64,000 nt of DNA from Lolium rigidum (taxonomy: Eukaryota; Streptophyta; Magnoliopsida; Poales; Poaceae): contig NC_061510.1 in NCBI RefSeq assembly GCF_022539505.1, positions 95,992,292-96,056,291 of the forward strand. The letters run 5' to 3'. The notes beneath the pieces are model-generated. The model made no database searches, was not told where the DNA came from, and saw only the letters and a list, made by a program, of their open reading frames with translations. Positions 21,795-33,145 of this stretch are shown piece after piece. The first letter of the stretch is position 1; each line of letters begins with the position of its first letter. Both the position numbers and the translations under genes were made by a program.

Positions 21795-22076
21795 CCAGCG
21801 ACAGAAGTTGCAGCTGACCTCCCGTAGCTGCAAATGCGCCGGCTCGACGCCATCGACGAACTCGGCGAACTTGTCCGGGAGCCGCTTGATGCCGAGGGGG
21901 TCGTTGTCGATGCGGAGGAGGAACTCGAAGCAACGGTCCTCCTGCGAAGACGAAGAGGGCGCGGGCGACGGCGAGCGTGGGGCCGTAGCTGCTCCACCAC
22001 GGTGGCCCCTGCCCCGTCCCTCGGGGCGCCCAGGGCCGCGGCCTCGACCGCCTCGGCTGCCACCAGGACCCGCCAT
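21795..22076 (-). pseudogene. B3-domain protein, 5' half of a split gene
   Basis: Minus strand, ATG at 22076. A Gly/Arg-rich, then Pro/Ser-rich, disordered N-terminus of about 45 residues is followed by the first half of a B3 domain (CFEFLLRIDNDPLGIKRLPD, KFAEFVDGVEPAHLQLRE, NFCRW), where Tat-A cuts in. It continues at 6633 in the same frame. A TATA box lies about 118 bases upstream. GC content is very high. The whole gene, promoter included, sits between the inverted ends of the Harbinger-like element, so it is probably transposon cargo copied from a host B3 gene. Confidence 0.88.
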
Positions 22077-22193
22077 GGATTTCCTCGCGGGCCTGGCTGC
22101 GTCGCAGGAACACCTAGGCGGCGCTACGGTGGAGCTTTGTGGCGGCTAGGGTTTCTTTGGAGGAGTGGATGAGGAAGAAGAACGCGCGCCCCC

Positions 22194-22202
22194 TTTATAT
22201 AG
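22194..22202 (-). promoter_or_regulatory. TATA box of the captured B3 gene
   Basis: The minus strand reads CTATATAAAGGG about 118 bases upstream of the B3 start codon at 22076. Confidence 0.7.
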
Positions 22203-22612
22203 GCCGGAGGCATGCGGTGGCCGCGGGACGCGTGGCGACGCCATTAATGTGGTTGGCGGAGGTGGGCTGCGGCCGCTCGGCAGCCGAGGCATCGCCGTTA
22301 ACGTGGCGCAGACTGCCGAAGCGACGCAGCGGCGCCAGTCGCTGGCGCGTTTGAGAAGACGCATCGACGTAGGGTCGCTGCCAGGCGGGCCCGACGAAAC
22401 GTCCGCCAGATGCGAGCGGAAACTTTTGGCGTCCGCGCAGTGTCCGCAGAGACGCATCTGAGGCGCATATTTGGGCCAGGTTTGCGTCTCCGCGGACGGC
22501 CCGGTCACTTTGCGTCGCCCCGCTGGAGGTGGTGCCAGACGCATTTCCGGTCACGGCGGACGAAAACAGTCGCTCAGCGTCCGTTTGCGTCGCGCCGCTG
22601 GAGATGCCCTAA

Positions 22613-22951
22613 CGCGCTGGCTAACTTAGAGCTTCTTCACTTGCCCTCCTCAAAGCTCCCTATAGACTTTTAGGGTCCGTCGGCTCCAAAAATCGTGCCT
22701 AGCCGTGGCTTCTAATATGTTTTTAGCGCCGATGCCGCCCAACTTTGCATCTGGCACCCTCAGACTGAACTCAGTAGAAAGGGAGGCTTACGGAGGCGCC
22801 AGACGGCTGGAAAATCGCCGTGAGCTATAGCCTTGGCAGCGAGATGGGCCTACATCTTCCCGCCACTTTCCGCCAGTACCACTGCTTCCCGCCTACATCT
22901 TCCCGCCCGTTCCACCGCTTACCGCCATTGTTGCCACTATATGTAGGCGGG
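22613..22951. other. Short unassigned flank between Harbinger-like and Athila-like elements
   Basis: 339 bases that would be continuous with 5931 once the Harbinger-like element is removed. There is a CTTCCCGCC repeat near 22850-22910 and no gene. It is the insertion target of the element starting at 22952. Confidence 0.4.
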
Positions 22952-24495
22952 TGATACGTCTCCAACGTATCTATAATTTCTGATGTTCCATGCTAGTTTT
23001 ATGACAATACCTACATGTTTTGCTCACACTTTATAATGTTTTTATGCATTTTCCGGTACTAACCTATTAACAAGATGTCGAAGCGCCAGTTCCTGTTTTC
23101 TGTTGTTTTTGGTTTCAGAAATCTTACACAGGAAATATTCTTGGAATTGGACGAAACAAAAGCCCATGGCCCTATTTTCCTCGGAGGGTTCCAGAACATC
23201 GAAGGAGAGTCGGAGGCGGCCAGCAGGGGACCCACACCATAGGGGGGCGCAGGGCCACCCCTGGCCGCGCCGCCATGTGGTGTGGGCACCCCCTGGCTCC
23301 TCCGAGGCCGCCCTTCCGCCTATATATTCTCTCCGTCGCGAAAACCCTAAAACATCAAGTCATATTCCACGAAGAGTTCCGTAGCCGCCGCCATCGCGAA
23401 GACAAGTTTCGGGGGACAGAATCTCTGTTCCGGCACGCCGCCGGGACGGGGAATTGCCCCCGGAGTCATCTCCATCGACACCACCGCCACCTTCATCGCC
23501 GTTGCTGTCTCCCACGATGAGGAGGGAGTAGTTCTCCCCCGAGGCTGAGGGCTCTACCGGTAGCTATGTGGTTCATCTCTCTCTCTCCCATGGTGTGATC
23601 TTTATGAATATGTAGATGTTACTCTTGTCTTTATGCACTCTAGAGGTTACTTTAATATGAACTCCGGATGTTGTGGAGCTTGTTTACTCCGGCTTGAGGT
23701 GTGCTCTTGTAGCCCTACACAATGAATGGTGTTTGTTATCCAACAAGAGAGTGTTTGAGAGTAGCACTTATTTGTTCATCTATGTGATCGTAGGCTTTGC
23801 AATCTAGATGTCATATGCTATTCAAGTGTTTTATTATGTGAACTTTGGAGTTACCGTGACCTCGGTGTAATGGTGACAGTGTGTGCGCCGTGTGTAACTC
23901 CCTTATGAATTGTGGTGTGTTAGTACCTCCTTTGAATGCTCACGGTGACAGTGTGGGGTGTTTATTAGTACTTGGGAATACGCCTTTGAGGTGTGCTTTT
24001 GCACACTTGCCCAATGAATTTAAGTTCTTTATCCAATAAGAGAGTAGTATGATGAAGTGCTTATATTTATATTCAATTATGATTGCAATGTTGAGAGTGT
24101 CCACTAGTGAAAGTAGGATCCCTAGGCCTTGTTTCCAAATACTGCAAACATCGCTTATTTACTGTTTTACTGCATCTTTACTTCCTGCAATATTTACTTC
24201 AGATCGCAATTACCATTTACCACCATCTATACCACCTTCGTTTTAATATCTCTTCGCCGAACTAGTGCACCTATACATCTGACAAGCTAAGTGTATTAGG
24301 TGTGTTGGGGACACAAGAGACTTCTTGTATCTTAATTGCAGGGTTGCTTGAGAGGAATATCTCTGACCTCTACCTCCCTGAGTTCGATAAACCTTGGGTG
24401 ATTCACTTAAGGGAAACTTGCTCGCTGTTCTACAAACCTCTCGCTCTTGGAGGCCCAACACCGTCTACGAGGAATAGAAGCGTGCGTAGACATCA
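22952..24495 (+). repeat. 5' LTR of outer Athila-like element
   Basis: 1544 bases from TGATACGTCTCCAACG to GTAGACATCA. The first 915 bases match 45447-46357. A TATA-like CTATATATTC occurs near 23320. Confidence 0.9.
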
Positions 24496-24506
24496 AGCTA
24501 TTTTCA

Positions 24507-24524
24507 CGGCGCCGTTGCCGGGGA
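24507..24524 (+). other. Primer binding site, outer Athila-like element
   Basis: CGGCGCCGTTGCCGGGGA, 11 bases inside the LTR; a degenerate second version (ACTGTTGCCGGTG) follows at about 24567. Confidence 0.85.
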
Positions 24525-24668
24525 GGTAAGGTAAAAGGTATTCACATCCTCCGACTACTAAGCTATTTCCTAGCACTGTTGCCGGTGCGTGAGTGCTCGA
24601 ACTATTTCCTTTAGATCCTGCAATTATATCTTTTTGTTTCTTGTTTTTATTTTCACTAGTTAGGCTTA

Positions 24669-25527
24669 ATGGAAAACAACAACAAAAAATTAGAGATCTT
24701 TATGAACTTTATCTTGTATTAGGACATGATGTGTTTGAAGAGAGAATTAAAAAAACCCATGGAACTTTGTTTGCAAAATAGTTGTAGCAATGTTATTAGC
24801 ATGAATTCTTTGAATACTATTATTGCTAATGCTATGGAAGAATTTAAGCTTGGGGAAGCTGGTTTTGAGGAGCATGATATTTTTAGTCCCCCAAGTTTTG
24901 AGGAGAAAATTTACTGATGATACTTTTCCTCCTATTTATGATGATTATAATGATAGTGGTATTTTGGTGCCACCTACTATGGAGGATAAAGGTTATTATG
25001 ATTATACCATGCCTGCAATTTATGATGATTACAATGATGAATATGATATTTTCAGTCCACCTACTATTGAGGAGAAAATTAATTATGATTACAATATGCC
25101 TCCTATATATGATGATTATGGTGATGAGAATAATAATGATGGCTAACTTATTGAATTTGCTCCCACTACAATTAATAGTAATGACTATGCTTATGTGGAG
25201 AGTAATAATTTTATGCATGTAGCTCATGATAAGGATGCTTTATGTGATAGTTATATTATTGAGTTTGTTCATGATGCTACTGAAAGTTATTATGAGAGAG
25301 GGAAACATGGTTATATGCATCTTAATAATATTAAGTTTCCCCTCTTTACGTTGAGAATATTGAAGTTGCGCTTGTGTTGCCTTCCTATGCTTGTTGCATT
25401 ATGCTTACATGACTTGTTTATTTACAAGATTCCTTTTCATAGGAAGTGGGTTAGGCTTAAATGTGTTTTGAATTTGCTTCTTGATGCCCTCTTTTGCTTC
25501 AACTCTTATTTCTTGCGCGAGCATCAT
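24669..25527 (+). pseudogene. Decayed ORF with Tyr/Asp-rich repeats in outer Athila-like element
   Basis: Plus-strand reading frame starting MENNNKK, broken by frameshifts near 24690 and 24910 and by stops at 24780 and 25145. Its middle holds three copies of a module of about 25 residues, roughly PPIYDDYND followed by IFSPPT(I/M)EEK. Its end is hydrophobic (about 25380-25450). No capsid, protease or polymerase motif is present. It occupies the gag position, but its role is unknown. In the other elements of this lineage in the window this position holds gag. Confidence 0.55.
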
Positions 25528-27472
25528 TAAAATTACTGAGCCCATCTTAATGGCTATAAAGAAAGCACTTCTTGGGAGATAATCCATGTTTTTTATTTTG
25601 CTACTGTTTTGTTGTGTCTTGGAAGTTGTTACTACTGTAGCAATCTCTCCTTATCTTTATTTTATTGCATTGTTGTGCCAAGTAAAGTCTCTAATAGAAA
25701 GTTGATACTAGATTTGGATTCTGCGCAGAAACAGATTTTTACCTGTCACGAATTTGAGTAGATCTCTCTGTAGAAAACTCGTAAAATGCTGCAAAAATTC
25801 ATGCGTGATCCACAGATATGTACGTAACTTTCATTAGTTTTGAGTTTTCTGATCTGAGCAAGTTAAGTGCCTCGAAAAAATTCGTCTTTACGGACTGTTC
25901 TGTTTTGACAGATTCTGCCTTTTATTTCGCATTGCCTCTTTTACTGTGTTGAGTGGATTTCTTTGCTCCATTAACTTTCAGTAGCCTTGGGTAATGTCCA
26001 GAAGTGTTGGGAATTATTGTGTCCTTGCTGAACATGTGAATTTTTGATTATGCACTAACCCTCTAATGAAGTTTATGAGAAGTTTGGTGTGGCGGAAGTT
26101 TTCAAAGGTCAAGAGAGGAGGATGATATGATATGATCAAGAAGAGTGAAAAGTATAAGCTTGGGGATGCCCCCGTGGTTCCTCCCTGCATATTTCAAGAA
26201 GACTCAAGCGTCTAAGCTTGGGGATGCCCAAGGCATCCCCTTCTTCATCAACAACTTATCAGTTCACCTCTAGTGAAACTATATTTTTATTCCGTCACAT
26301 CTTATGTGCTTTACTTGGAGCGTCTGTGTGCTTTTATTGTTGTTTGTGTTTGAATAAATTCGGATCTTAGCAATCCTTGTGTGGGAGAGAGACACGCTCC
26401 GCTTTTTCATATGAACACTAGTGTTCTTCGCTTTTACTTTTAATGTTCAATGGCGAAAGTTGATCGCTTCACCTATTGCTATTTGGTTGGAAACAGAAAA
26501 TGCTTCATGTGGTAATTGGTATATTGTCTTGAATAATTTGATACTTGGCAATTGTTTTGAGCTCTCATAGATCATGTTTAAGCTCTTGCATCATGTAGTT
26601 TAAACCTATTAGTGGAGAACTACCGTAGAACTTGTTGAAATTTGGTTTGCATGATTGGTCTCTCTAAAAGTCTAGATATTTTCTGGTAAAAGTGTTTGAA
26701 CAACAAGGAAGACAGTGTAGAGTCTTATAATGCTTGCAATATGTTCTTATGTAAGTTTTGTTGTACCGGTTCATACTTGTGTTTGCTTCAAACAACCTTG
26801 CTAGCCAAAGCCTTGTACTGAGAGGAAATGCTTCTCGTGCATCCAAAAACCTTGAGCCAAAACTCATGCCATTTGTGTCCACCATAACTACCTACTATGT
26901 GGTATTTCTCTCGCCATTCCAAAGTAAATTGCTTGTGTGCTACCTTTAAAAATTTCATTCCTTGTCTTTGCAATACATAGCTCATGGGAAAATAACTTAA
27001 AAACTATTGTGGTATTGAATATGTTGCTTATGTATCTTATTTCTTATAAGTTGCTTGTTGAGCGGTAACCATGTTTCTGGGGACGCCATCAACTTTTTAC
27101 ACCTTTGTTGAATATCATGTGAGTTGCTATGCATGTTCGTCTTGTCCGAAGTAAGGGTGATTTATCATGATTAAATGGTTTGAGTATGCATATTGTTAGA
27201 GAAGAACATTGGGCCGCCAACCAAAGCCATGTATCATGGTGGAAGTTTCGGTTTGGACATTAATCCTCAATCTCTTATGAGAATATTATCTCGTTGTTGA
27301 ATGCTTAAGCATTAAAAAGAGGAGTCCATTATCTGTTTTCTATGTTGTCCCGGTATGGATGTCCTCAAGTTGAGATCTATCAAAACTGAGAAATCAAATG
27401 CGATCTATCTCCTTGGACCTTTGTACAGGTGGCATAGAGGTGCCCCTTTGTGACACTTGGTTGAAACATATG
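25528..27472. other. Non-coding internal region of outer Athila-like element
   Basis: AT-rich, frequently stopped sequence. It has two copies of a purine-tract motif AAGCTTGGGGATGCCC (26157 and 26214) and a perfect hairpin (26220-26240). Around 25830 it shares the phrase TAACTTTCATTAGTT with the minus strand of the nested element (near 30980), which suggests related internal regions. Confidence 0.6.
26220..26240 (+). promoter_or_regulatory. Perfect 9-bp stem hairpin beside a polypurine-like tract
   Basis: GGGGATGCC-CAA-GGCATCCCC directly follows AAGCTT. The motif resembles the tract that precedes the element's 3' LTR. It could be an internal second-strand start site or an RNA structure. Confidence 0.5.
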
Positions 27473-27477
27473 TAATG
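27473..27477. repeat. TSD of nested Athila-type element, left copy (TAATG)
   Basis: TAATG here and at 44769-44773. Confidence 0.92.
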
Positions 27478-28884
27478 TGATGACCCACAAGTATAGGGGA
27501 TCGCAACAGTCTTCGAGGGAAGTAAAACCCAATTTATTGATTCGACACAAGGGGAGACAAAGAATACTTGAAAGCCTTAACAACGGAGTTGTCAATTCAG
27601 CTGCATCTGGAAACAGACTTGCTCGCAAGAGTTTATCGAGTAGTAACAGTTTTATAGCGATAGCGATAGTGAAATAACAACGAGCAGAGTAACAAAAACA
27701 GCAGTAGTGATTATAGTAAATAGCAGGATTAAAATATCGTAGGCACAGGGATGGATGAACGGGCGTTGCATGGATGAGAGAAAATCATGTAACAATCAAA
27801 GCGGGGCATTTGCGAGATAATAATAAAACGGTATCCAAGTACTAATCAATCAATAGGCATGTGTTACATATATAGTCGTACGTGCTCGCAATGAGAAACT
27901 TGCACAACATCTTTTGTCCTACCAGCTCGGTGGCAGCCAGGGCCTCTAGGGAATCTACTCGGAAATTAAGGCACTCCTTTTAATAGAGCACCGGAGCAAA
28001 GCATTAACACTCCGTGAACACATGTGATCCTCATATCACCGCCTTCCCCTTCGGTTGTCCCAATTTCGTCACTTTGGGGCCTCGGGTTCCGGACAACAAT
28101 ACGTGTATACAACTTGCGGGTAAGATCATAAAACAATGCATATCATCATGAAACAATAACATGTTCAGATCTGAAATCATGGCACTCGGGCCCTAGTGAC
28201 AAGCATTAAGCATAACAAGTTGCAACAATATCATAAAAGTACCAATTACGGATACTAGGCACTATGCCCTAACAATCTTATACTATTACATGACCAATCT
28301 CATCCAATCCCTACCATCCCCTTCAGCCTACGAGCGGGGGAATTACTCACACATGGATGGGGGAAACATGGCTGGTCGATGGAGAGGCGTCGGTGGTGAT
28401 GATGGCGATGATCTCCTCCAATTCCCCATCCCAGCGGAGTGCCAGAACGGAGTTTCTGGTCCCGAGATGGAGTTTCGCGATGGTGGCGGCGTACCGGATG
28501 TCTTCTTGCGATTTCGTCTAACCCCCCATGCGTTTTTAGGTCGAAGGCGTTAAGTAGTCCAGAGGAGGGCGTCGGGGGCCAGCCGAGGCGGCCACACAAT
28601 AGGGCGGCGCGCCCCCCTCCTGGGCCGCGCCGGCCTAGTGTGTGGGGGCCTCGGGCCCCCACCTGGCTTGCCCTTCTCGCTCCGTCAATATTCTGGGAAA
28701 ATAGGACCTTTCGCATAAATTCCGAGGATTTTCCTAAAAGTTGGATTTCCGCACAAAAACGAGACACCGGAGCAGTTCTGCCGAAAACAGCGTTAGTCCG
28801 TGTTAGTTGCATCCAAAATACACAAATTAGAGGCAAAACAATAGCAAAAGTGTTCGGGAAAGTAGATACGTTTTGGACGTATCA
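27478..28884 (-). repeat. 3' LTR of nested Athila-type element
   Basis: 1407 bases; on the element strand TGATACGTCCAAAACG...GGGTCATCA. Compared with its partner it shows many CAG to CGAG/CGA and CTG to CTCG/CG differences (for example 27637 against 43527, 27813 against 43701, 28331 against 44216). Confidence 0.92.
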
Positions 28885-31242
28885 ACCCCCCCAAGCTTAG
28901 CTTATTGCTTGTCCTCAAGCAATTCAGTTAACAACTGAGTGCGATAAAAGAACTTTCACGAACACATTTGTTCATATGATGTAAATATTCTCATGATATG
29001 GCAAGTACTTAAGCGATTCATAATAAGGTACATGCAAATAAAATCATCTAATAGCTATGTCAATCATGGAAAAGGTACCAACAAATTAATAATGAGCATC
29101 ATGAATCATGTCTATCAGCAGGATTGCAATGTTCATAGAAGGATATGATAAAGTGGTATCTCGCTTGCCCGTGTTTGTACAGCAAAACATAAATGCTTGG
29201 GCACCTTTGAGGTTCATGGGAAGACTGGAAGTAGAGATTATCAAAGATAAAAGCATCAAAGTTATACCACAATTAATCACATTTTGGGACAAGCATATTA
29301 TACTAAGAATGACAGTTGTGCTCTCAAGAAAGTGCTCAAAGAAAGGATGGAGACTCAATGTAAAAGTAAAAGATTGACCCTTCGCAGAGGGAAGCAGGGA
29401 TTAACATGTGCTAGAGCTTTTCATTTGTAAAACAGGAGTAAAATTATTTTGAGAGGTGTTTGTTGTTGTCAACGAATGATAGTGGGTACTCTAACTACCT
29501 CGTCAACCGGACTTTCAAGAGCGGCTCCCATGAAGGACGTTATCTCTACCGAGCAAGGTAAATCATCCCTCTTCTCTTTTGTTTACACATATATTTTAGT
29601 TTCATTATGGATGACACTCCCCCAACCTTTGCTTACACAAGCCATGGCTAACCGAATCCTCGGGTGCCTTCCATCAATCACATACCATGGAGGAGTGTCT
29701 ATTTGCAATTTAAGTTGCTTACCGATAAATCGGGGCAAAACATGTGAAGAGAATTATTAATGAAAGTTGATTAATTGGGGCTGGGAACCCCGTTGCCGAC
29801 TCTTTTTGCAAAATTATTGGATAAGCGGATGTGCCACTAGTCCATTATGAAAGTCCGTCAAGAGTAAATGACAAGATTGAAAGATAAACACCACATATTT
29901 CCTCATGAGCTATAAAACATTGACACAAATTGAGAAGCATTTTGAAGGTTTTAAAGGTAGCACATGAGAATTTACTTGGAATGGTTTGAAATGCCATGCA
30001 TAGGTATTAATGGTGGACACTCTGGAATAACTTGGTTTTAAGGGGTTTGGAAGCACGAGCAGCGTTCCCGCTCAGTACAAGTGAAGGCTAGCAATAGGCC
30101 GGGAAGCGACAATCAAGAGAGCAAGAACTCGTCATAATCATGCTTGCGACAAAATAAATTAACGGAGGCATAAAAGTGATACAAGAACTCTGAGGTAAAG
30201 TAAATCATCGAGGCTTAATTGACTTTTGTTCAGTCATATGCATGCGTGAGCATGTGCCAAGTTGATTCAAGTGAATTATTCAGAGGAGGATACCACAATG
30301 TCATATCTATCCATAAATAAAACAATGCAAGCAAATATTTATGACATGCTACTCATATTAATAAATTTGAGCTAAACATGAGAGATCATGAACTACTAGA
30401 CTCTCTTAAATGACATATACCTCACATGAACCGACTAAGCATGCTCACATGGATGAGTATATGTACAAAAATGGAAACAAATAGAGTTCATACCAGCCTC
30501 TCACCACAATCGGATTGTCGTAGATCGTCATTATTGCCTTTTCACTTGTGTAGCTTGAATAATATGGAATGAAAACCACGCTCCAGCCACCGAAGACCAT
30601 TGAACTCATAATGAACTTTACAAAACCAAAGAAGAACAGCAAATATTTTTGGTGTTTTCGAATTAGAAACAAGAACAAAAGGAAACAAGCAAACAAAGCA
30701 AAATCTTTTTGGGTTTTCTTATAGCAAACCAACGATAGCAAACAAAGCAAAATAAAAGCAAGAAACCAAAGTAAACAAATGGTAAAGAGAAACAACAGAA
30801 ATATTTTTGGTCTTTTTGTGTTTTAGGAAAGAAACAAAGCAAAAACAAGAAGATGAAAACTAAAAGAAACACAGAAAAGCAAGATGGCAGAAATCTGCCA
30901 AAACTTGACAGCAGTACAGTAATCGATTTTTAAGAAATTCTTCCGCTGCTCAGCTCGAAAAGTGTTCAACTAATGAAAGTTAGATAACAACCTGGGGAAC
31001 ATGCACAAAAATTGGCAGCTCAAAATGACGTTCTGGCTGCGCACAGGATTTTTTTTAGTAACAGCCCAAAATCTGTTTTTTAGACAGCACTTCCCAAAAT
31101 ATCATCTCCCTCTCATTAGAAAACCACTCTTAGAAACTAAACAAGTATGTACAAGTATCCAGCAATCATAATATGCAAGGAATGAGTGATGCCGGTATAC
31201 CTCCCCCCAAGCTTAGGCTTTTGGCCTAAGTGGAAATCAACC
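28885..31242. other. Non-coding region between ATHILA ORF and 3' LTR
   Basis: 2.4 kb with no supported gene. A-rich low-complexity sequence lies at 30640-30870. A second polypurine-like tract with a hairpin is at 31201-31230. This is the place where Athila elements have a long untranslated region before the 3' LTR. Confidence 0.6.
31212..31230 (-). promoter_or_regulatory. Hairpin beside an internal polypurine-like tract
   Basis: Stem CTTAGGC / GCCTAAG with a 5-base loop. On the element strand it is followed by AAGCTTGGGGGGAGG, nearly the tract found before the 3' LTR (28885-28900). The arrangement parallels 26214-26240 in the outer element. Confidence 0.5.
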
Positions 31243-32361
31243 CTAGCGAGGGTCAGGGTTCCACGCCGGTGGATCATGCATGGCGTAGTCATAATAAGGT
31301 CCCGATGCAGAAGAAAAGCGTGAAGGCTCCTCATGCCCAACTTGTTGATGTGAAGAACTTGCTGCATCGGATGACGAGTCGAGGCGTTCCTCGGCCTCCT
31401 CCATGTTGCATCTTGTATGATGGCCTCCTCCCTCTATGTATGCATTCAGTGCACCTTCCGTGACTGACCAATCCTCCCTGGAATCAAGGTTTAATAGAAC
31501 AGGTGCAGGCAATCCTACTAGTTTTTCAGTTTTCTTAGTTGTTCTCCAAGTTTTCTTGTAAAATGTCATCTTGTAAAACAGGTTACCCAAATTAGATGAA
31601 TCAGAAACAAATTCATGTTTACTCATGGATACAATGCCAAGTTTTTCTATGGGAAACTGAACATCAAGATGGTGAGGTTCTACACCATGCATAGCTAATA
31701 AACGGGAGGCGATGAGACCTCCACAAATTCCGCCCTTCTCACGGTTAGTAGCAAGTCTATAGGCTATCAAAGCACCCAAATTGTAGGTCTTATTACCTTG
31801 CAATGCAGCAGCTAGAAAAGCTAAATCCTGGATAGATAATTTACTTGCATTCTTTCTAGCAAGAACGCACTTAGTAATGAAATAAGCAAAGTAGCGAATA
31901 GCTGGGAGTTGAATGCTATTGATTTTACCACCATCCTCTGACAAGCTTCTTCCATGACAAATCATCTTGAAGAGGTTCAAGAGCTCTTGCGGCGATCCCC
32001 TTATCTTCTCGCATGATCCCCATTGCGGCACTCTAATTGCTGCACAAAAATCATTGAATGGCAAGTTGACAGTTTTATTATAAATTTTGTACCGAACCAC
32101 GGGGTTAGTTTGCGACCAATTGAATTCAAAATCCTGCACTACAGACATAGTCAATTTTGCATATTGGCACGGTTCACCAACAATAAAATCATCCAACCCT
32201 GCACGAGAAATTAGATTCTGAACATCTCTCAAGATTCCTGCACTTCTCATAAAATCAACGCACGGGTAGTAAGAGGGGTATACTCCTTCTTCGCGGTGAA
32301 CTCTCATAACTTGTTGCACCTCCAATTCATGTTGGTTGAGTTGGTGCCTACTCCTTTCCAT
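31243..32361 (-). CDS. ATHILA ORF1-like protein
   Basis: Uninterrupted minus-strand ORF of 372 codons from the ATG at 32361. The frame is open further upstream, but the family-like start is MERSRHQLNQHELE. It resembles the plant 'Arabidopsis retrotransposon ORF-1 / ATHILA' family. Visible landmarks are YPSYYPCVDFMRSAGIL, EPCQYAKLTMSVVQDFEF, LPFNDFCAAIRVPQWGS, LPAIRYFAYFITKCVLARK and GGLIASRLLAMHG, with a Ser-rich C-terminus. It has no known enzymatic motif. Its function in the retrotransposon is not established. It is intact, while gag of the same element is frameshifted. It lies downstream of the gag-protease ORF on the same strand. Confidence 0.85.
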   Translation of the reverse strand: MERSRHQLNQHELEVQQVMRVHREEGVYPSYYPCVDFMRSAGILRDVQNLISRAGLDDFIVGEPCQYAKLTMSVVQDFEFNWSQTNPVVRYKIYNKTVNLPFNDFCAAIRVPQWGSCEKIRGSPQELLNLFKMICHGRSLSEDGGKINSIQLPAIRYFAYFITKCVLARKNASKLSIQDLAFLAAALQGNKTYNLGALIAYRLATNREKGGICGGLIASRLLAMHGVEPHHLDVQFPIEKLGIVSMSKHEFVSDSSNLGNLFYKMTFYKKTWRTTKKTEKLVGLPAPVLLNLDSREDWSVTEGALNAYIEGGGHHTRCNMEEAEERLDSSSDAASSSHQQVGHEEPSRFSSASGPYYDYAMHDPPAWNPDPR

Positions 32362-33145
32362 TTTCTGAAATTTTTCAACAATCATTATAAAATTTGATTT
32401 GGTGACGTATATTTGAGGGAAACTAACATAGGAACTTGCTAGAGTACTAATCATGCATCAAAACTAGTTTTTACCACTTAGAACCAGCATGCAAGCTCAC
32501 TAAACATGTTACCTACAGCAGCAAAATATTCAAGATATACTCAACCAAACAAAATTCTACTTGGGTGATCGGAGGAGTCACCTACCGGAGAGCAAATGTG
32601 CCAAATTTCAGACAGAAATCTGGGCTGAGCAAAGAGATCGAGAAATCTTGAGCTCTTGAGCACAAACGCGAGTGAGAGAAATCTGGTGCGAGTTTTTTCG
32701 GGAGAGAGAAGAGAGTGGGAGGAAAAGATGATGTAGTGGGGCAAGGAGGGGCCCACACACCAGGGTGGCGCGCCCCCCTTCCAGGCCGCGCCGGCCTATG
32801 GGGTGCCACCCTGGGGTGCCCCACTGGTCATCCCCAGGTGTTCCCAGGTGCCTCGTCAAAAAATAGGACCAATGGTATAATTTTTGTGAATTTTTGAAAA
32901 CTTTGAAAAATGCACATTTCTGGGTGTTAAATTTATTATTACAGGGCAGAAAAAGATTTTGAAATCTCTAATTAACTAAAGAACTTTGCAAAACAAAAGT
33001 GCTACAACAAGTAGATCAAGTGAAGGAAGAAAGAGATGTTGTTTAGTTCCTTTATGCATATAAAATGAATTTGTTAACAAGGTTGATCAAGTCTTGCCAC
33101 CAAATAAATTTTACATAGCATAAGAAGAAATAAACCTCAAATCAA
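32362..33145. other. Spacer between ATHILA ORF and gag-protease
   Basis: No pol domain in any frame. A GC-rich segment at 32750-32830 resembles the GC-rich segments of these LTR families (gcgcgccccccttcc). Otherwise non-coding. Confidence 0.5.

Larger units (their letters stand above)
5935..22609 (-). mobile_element. PIF/Harbinger-like transposon carrying a B3 gene, split by nested insertions
   Basis: Left end GGGCATCTCCAGCG (5935) is inverted at the right end (CGCTGGAGATGCCC, ending 22609). Both sides are flanked by the trinucleotide TAA (5932-5934 and 22610-22612), the usual PIF/Harbinger target duplication. Removing Tat-A (6639-21789) leaves about 1.5 kb. The imperfect terminal repeats extend roughly 120 bp and contain a second inner copy of the CTCCAGCGG...GACGCA motif at each side. 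No transposase is encoded, so it depends on an element elsewhere. Its cargo is a B3-domain reading frame on the minus strand with a TATA box. Confidence 0.85.

Noticed and set aside
28439..28900. 153-codon ORF in LTR (and its twin at 44323-44802)
   Set aside because: Lies wholly in the LTR, is preserved only because the two LTRs are copies, and has no family similarity.
29086..29377. Overlapping 90-codon ORFs on both strands as genes
   Set aside because: No motif; located in the untranslated internal region of the Athila-type element and mutually overlapping.
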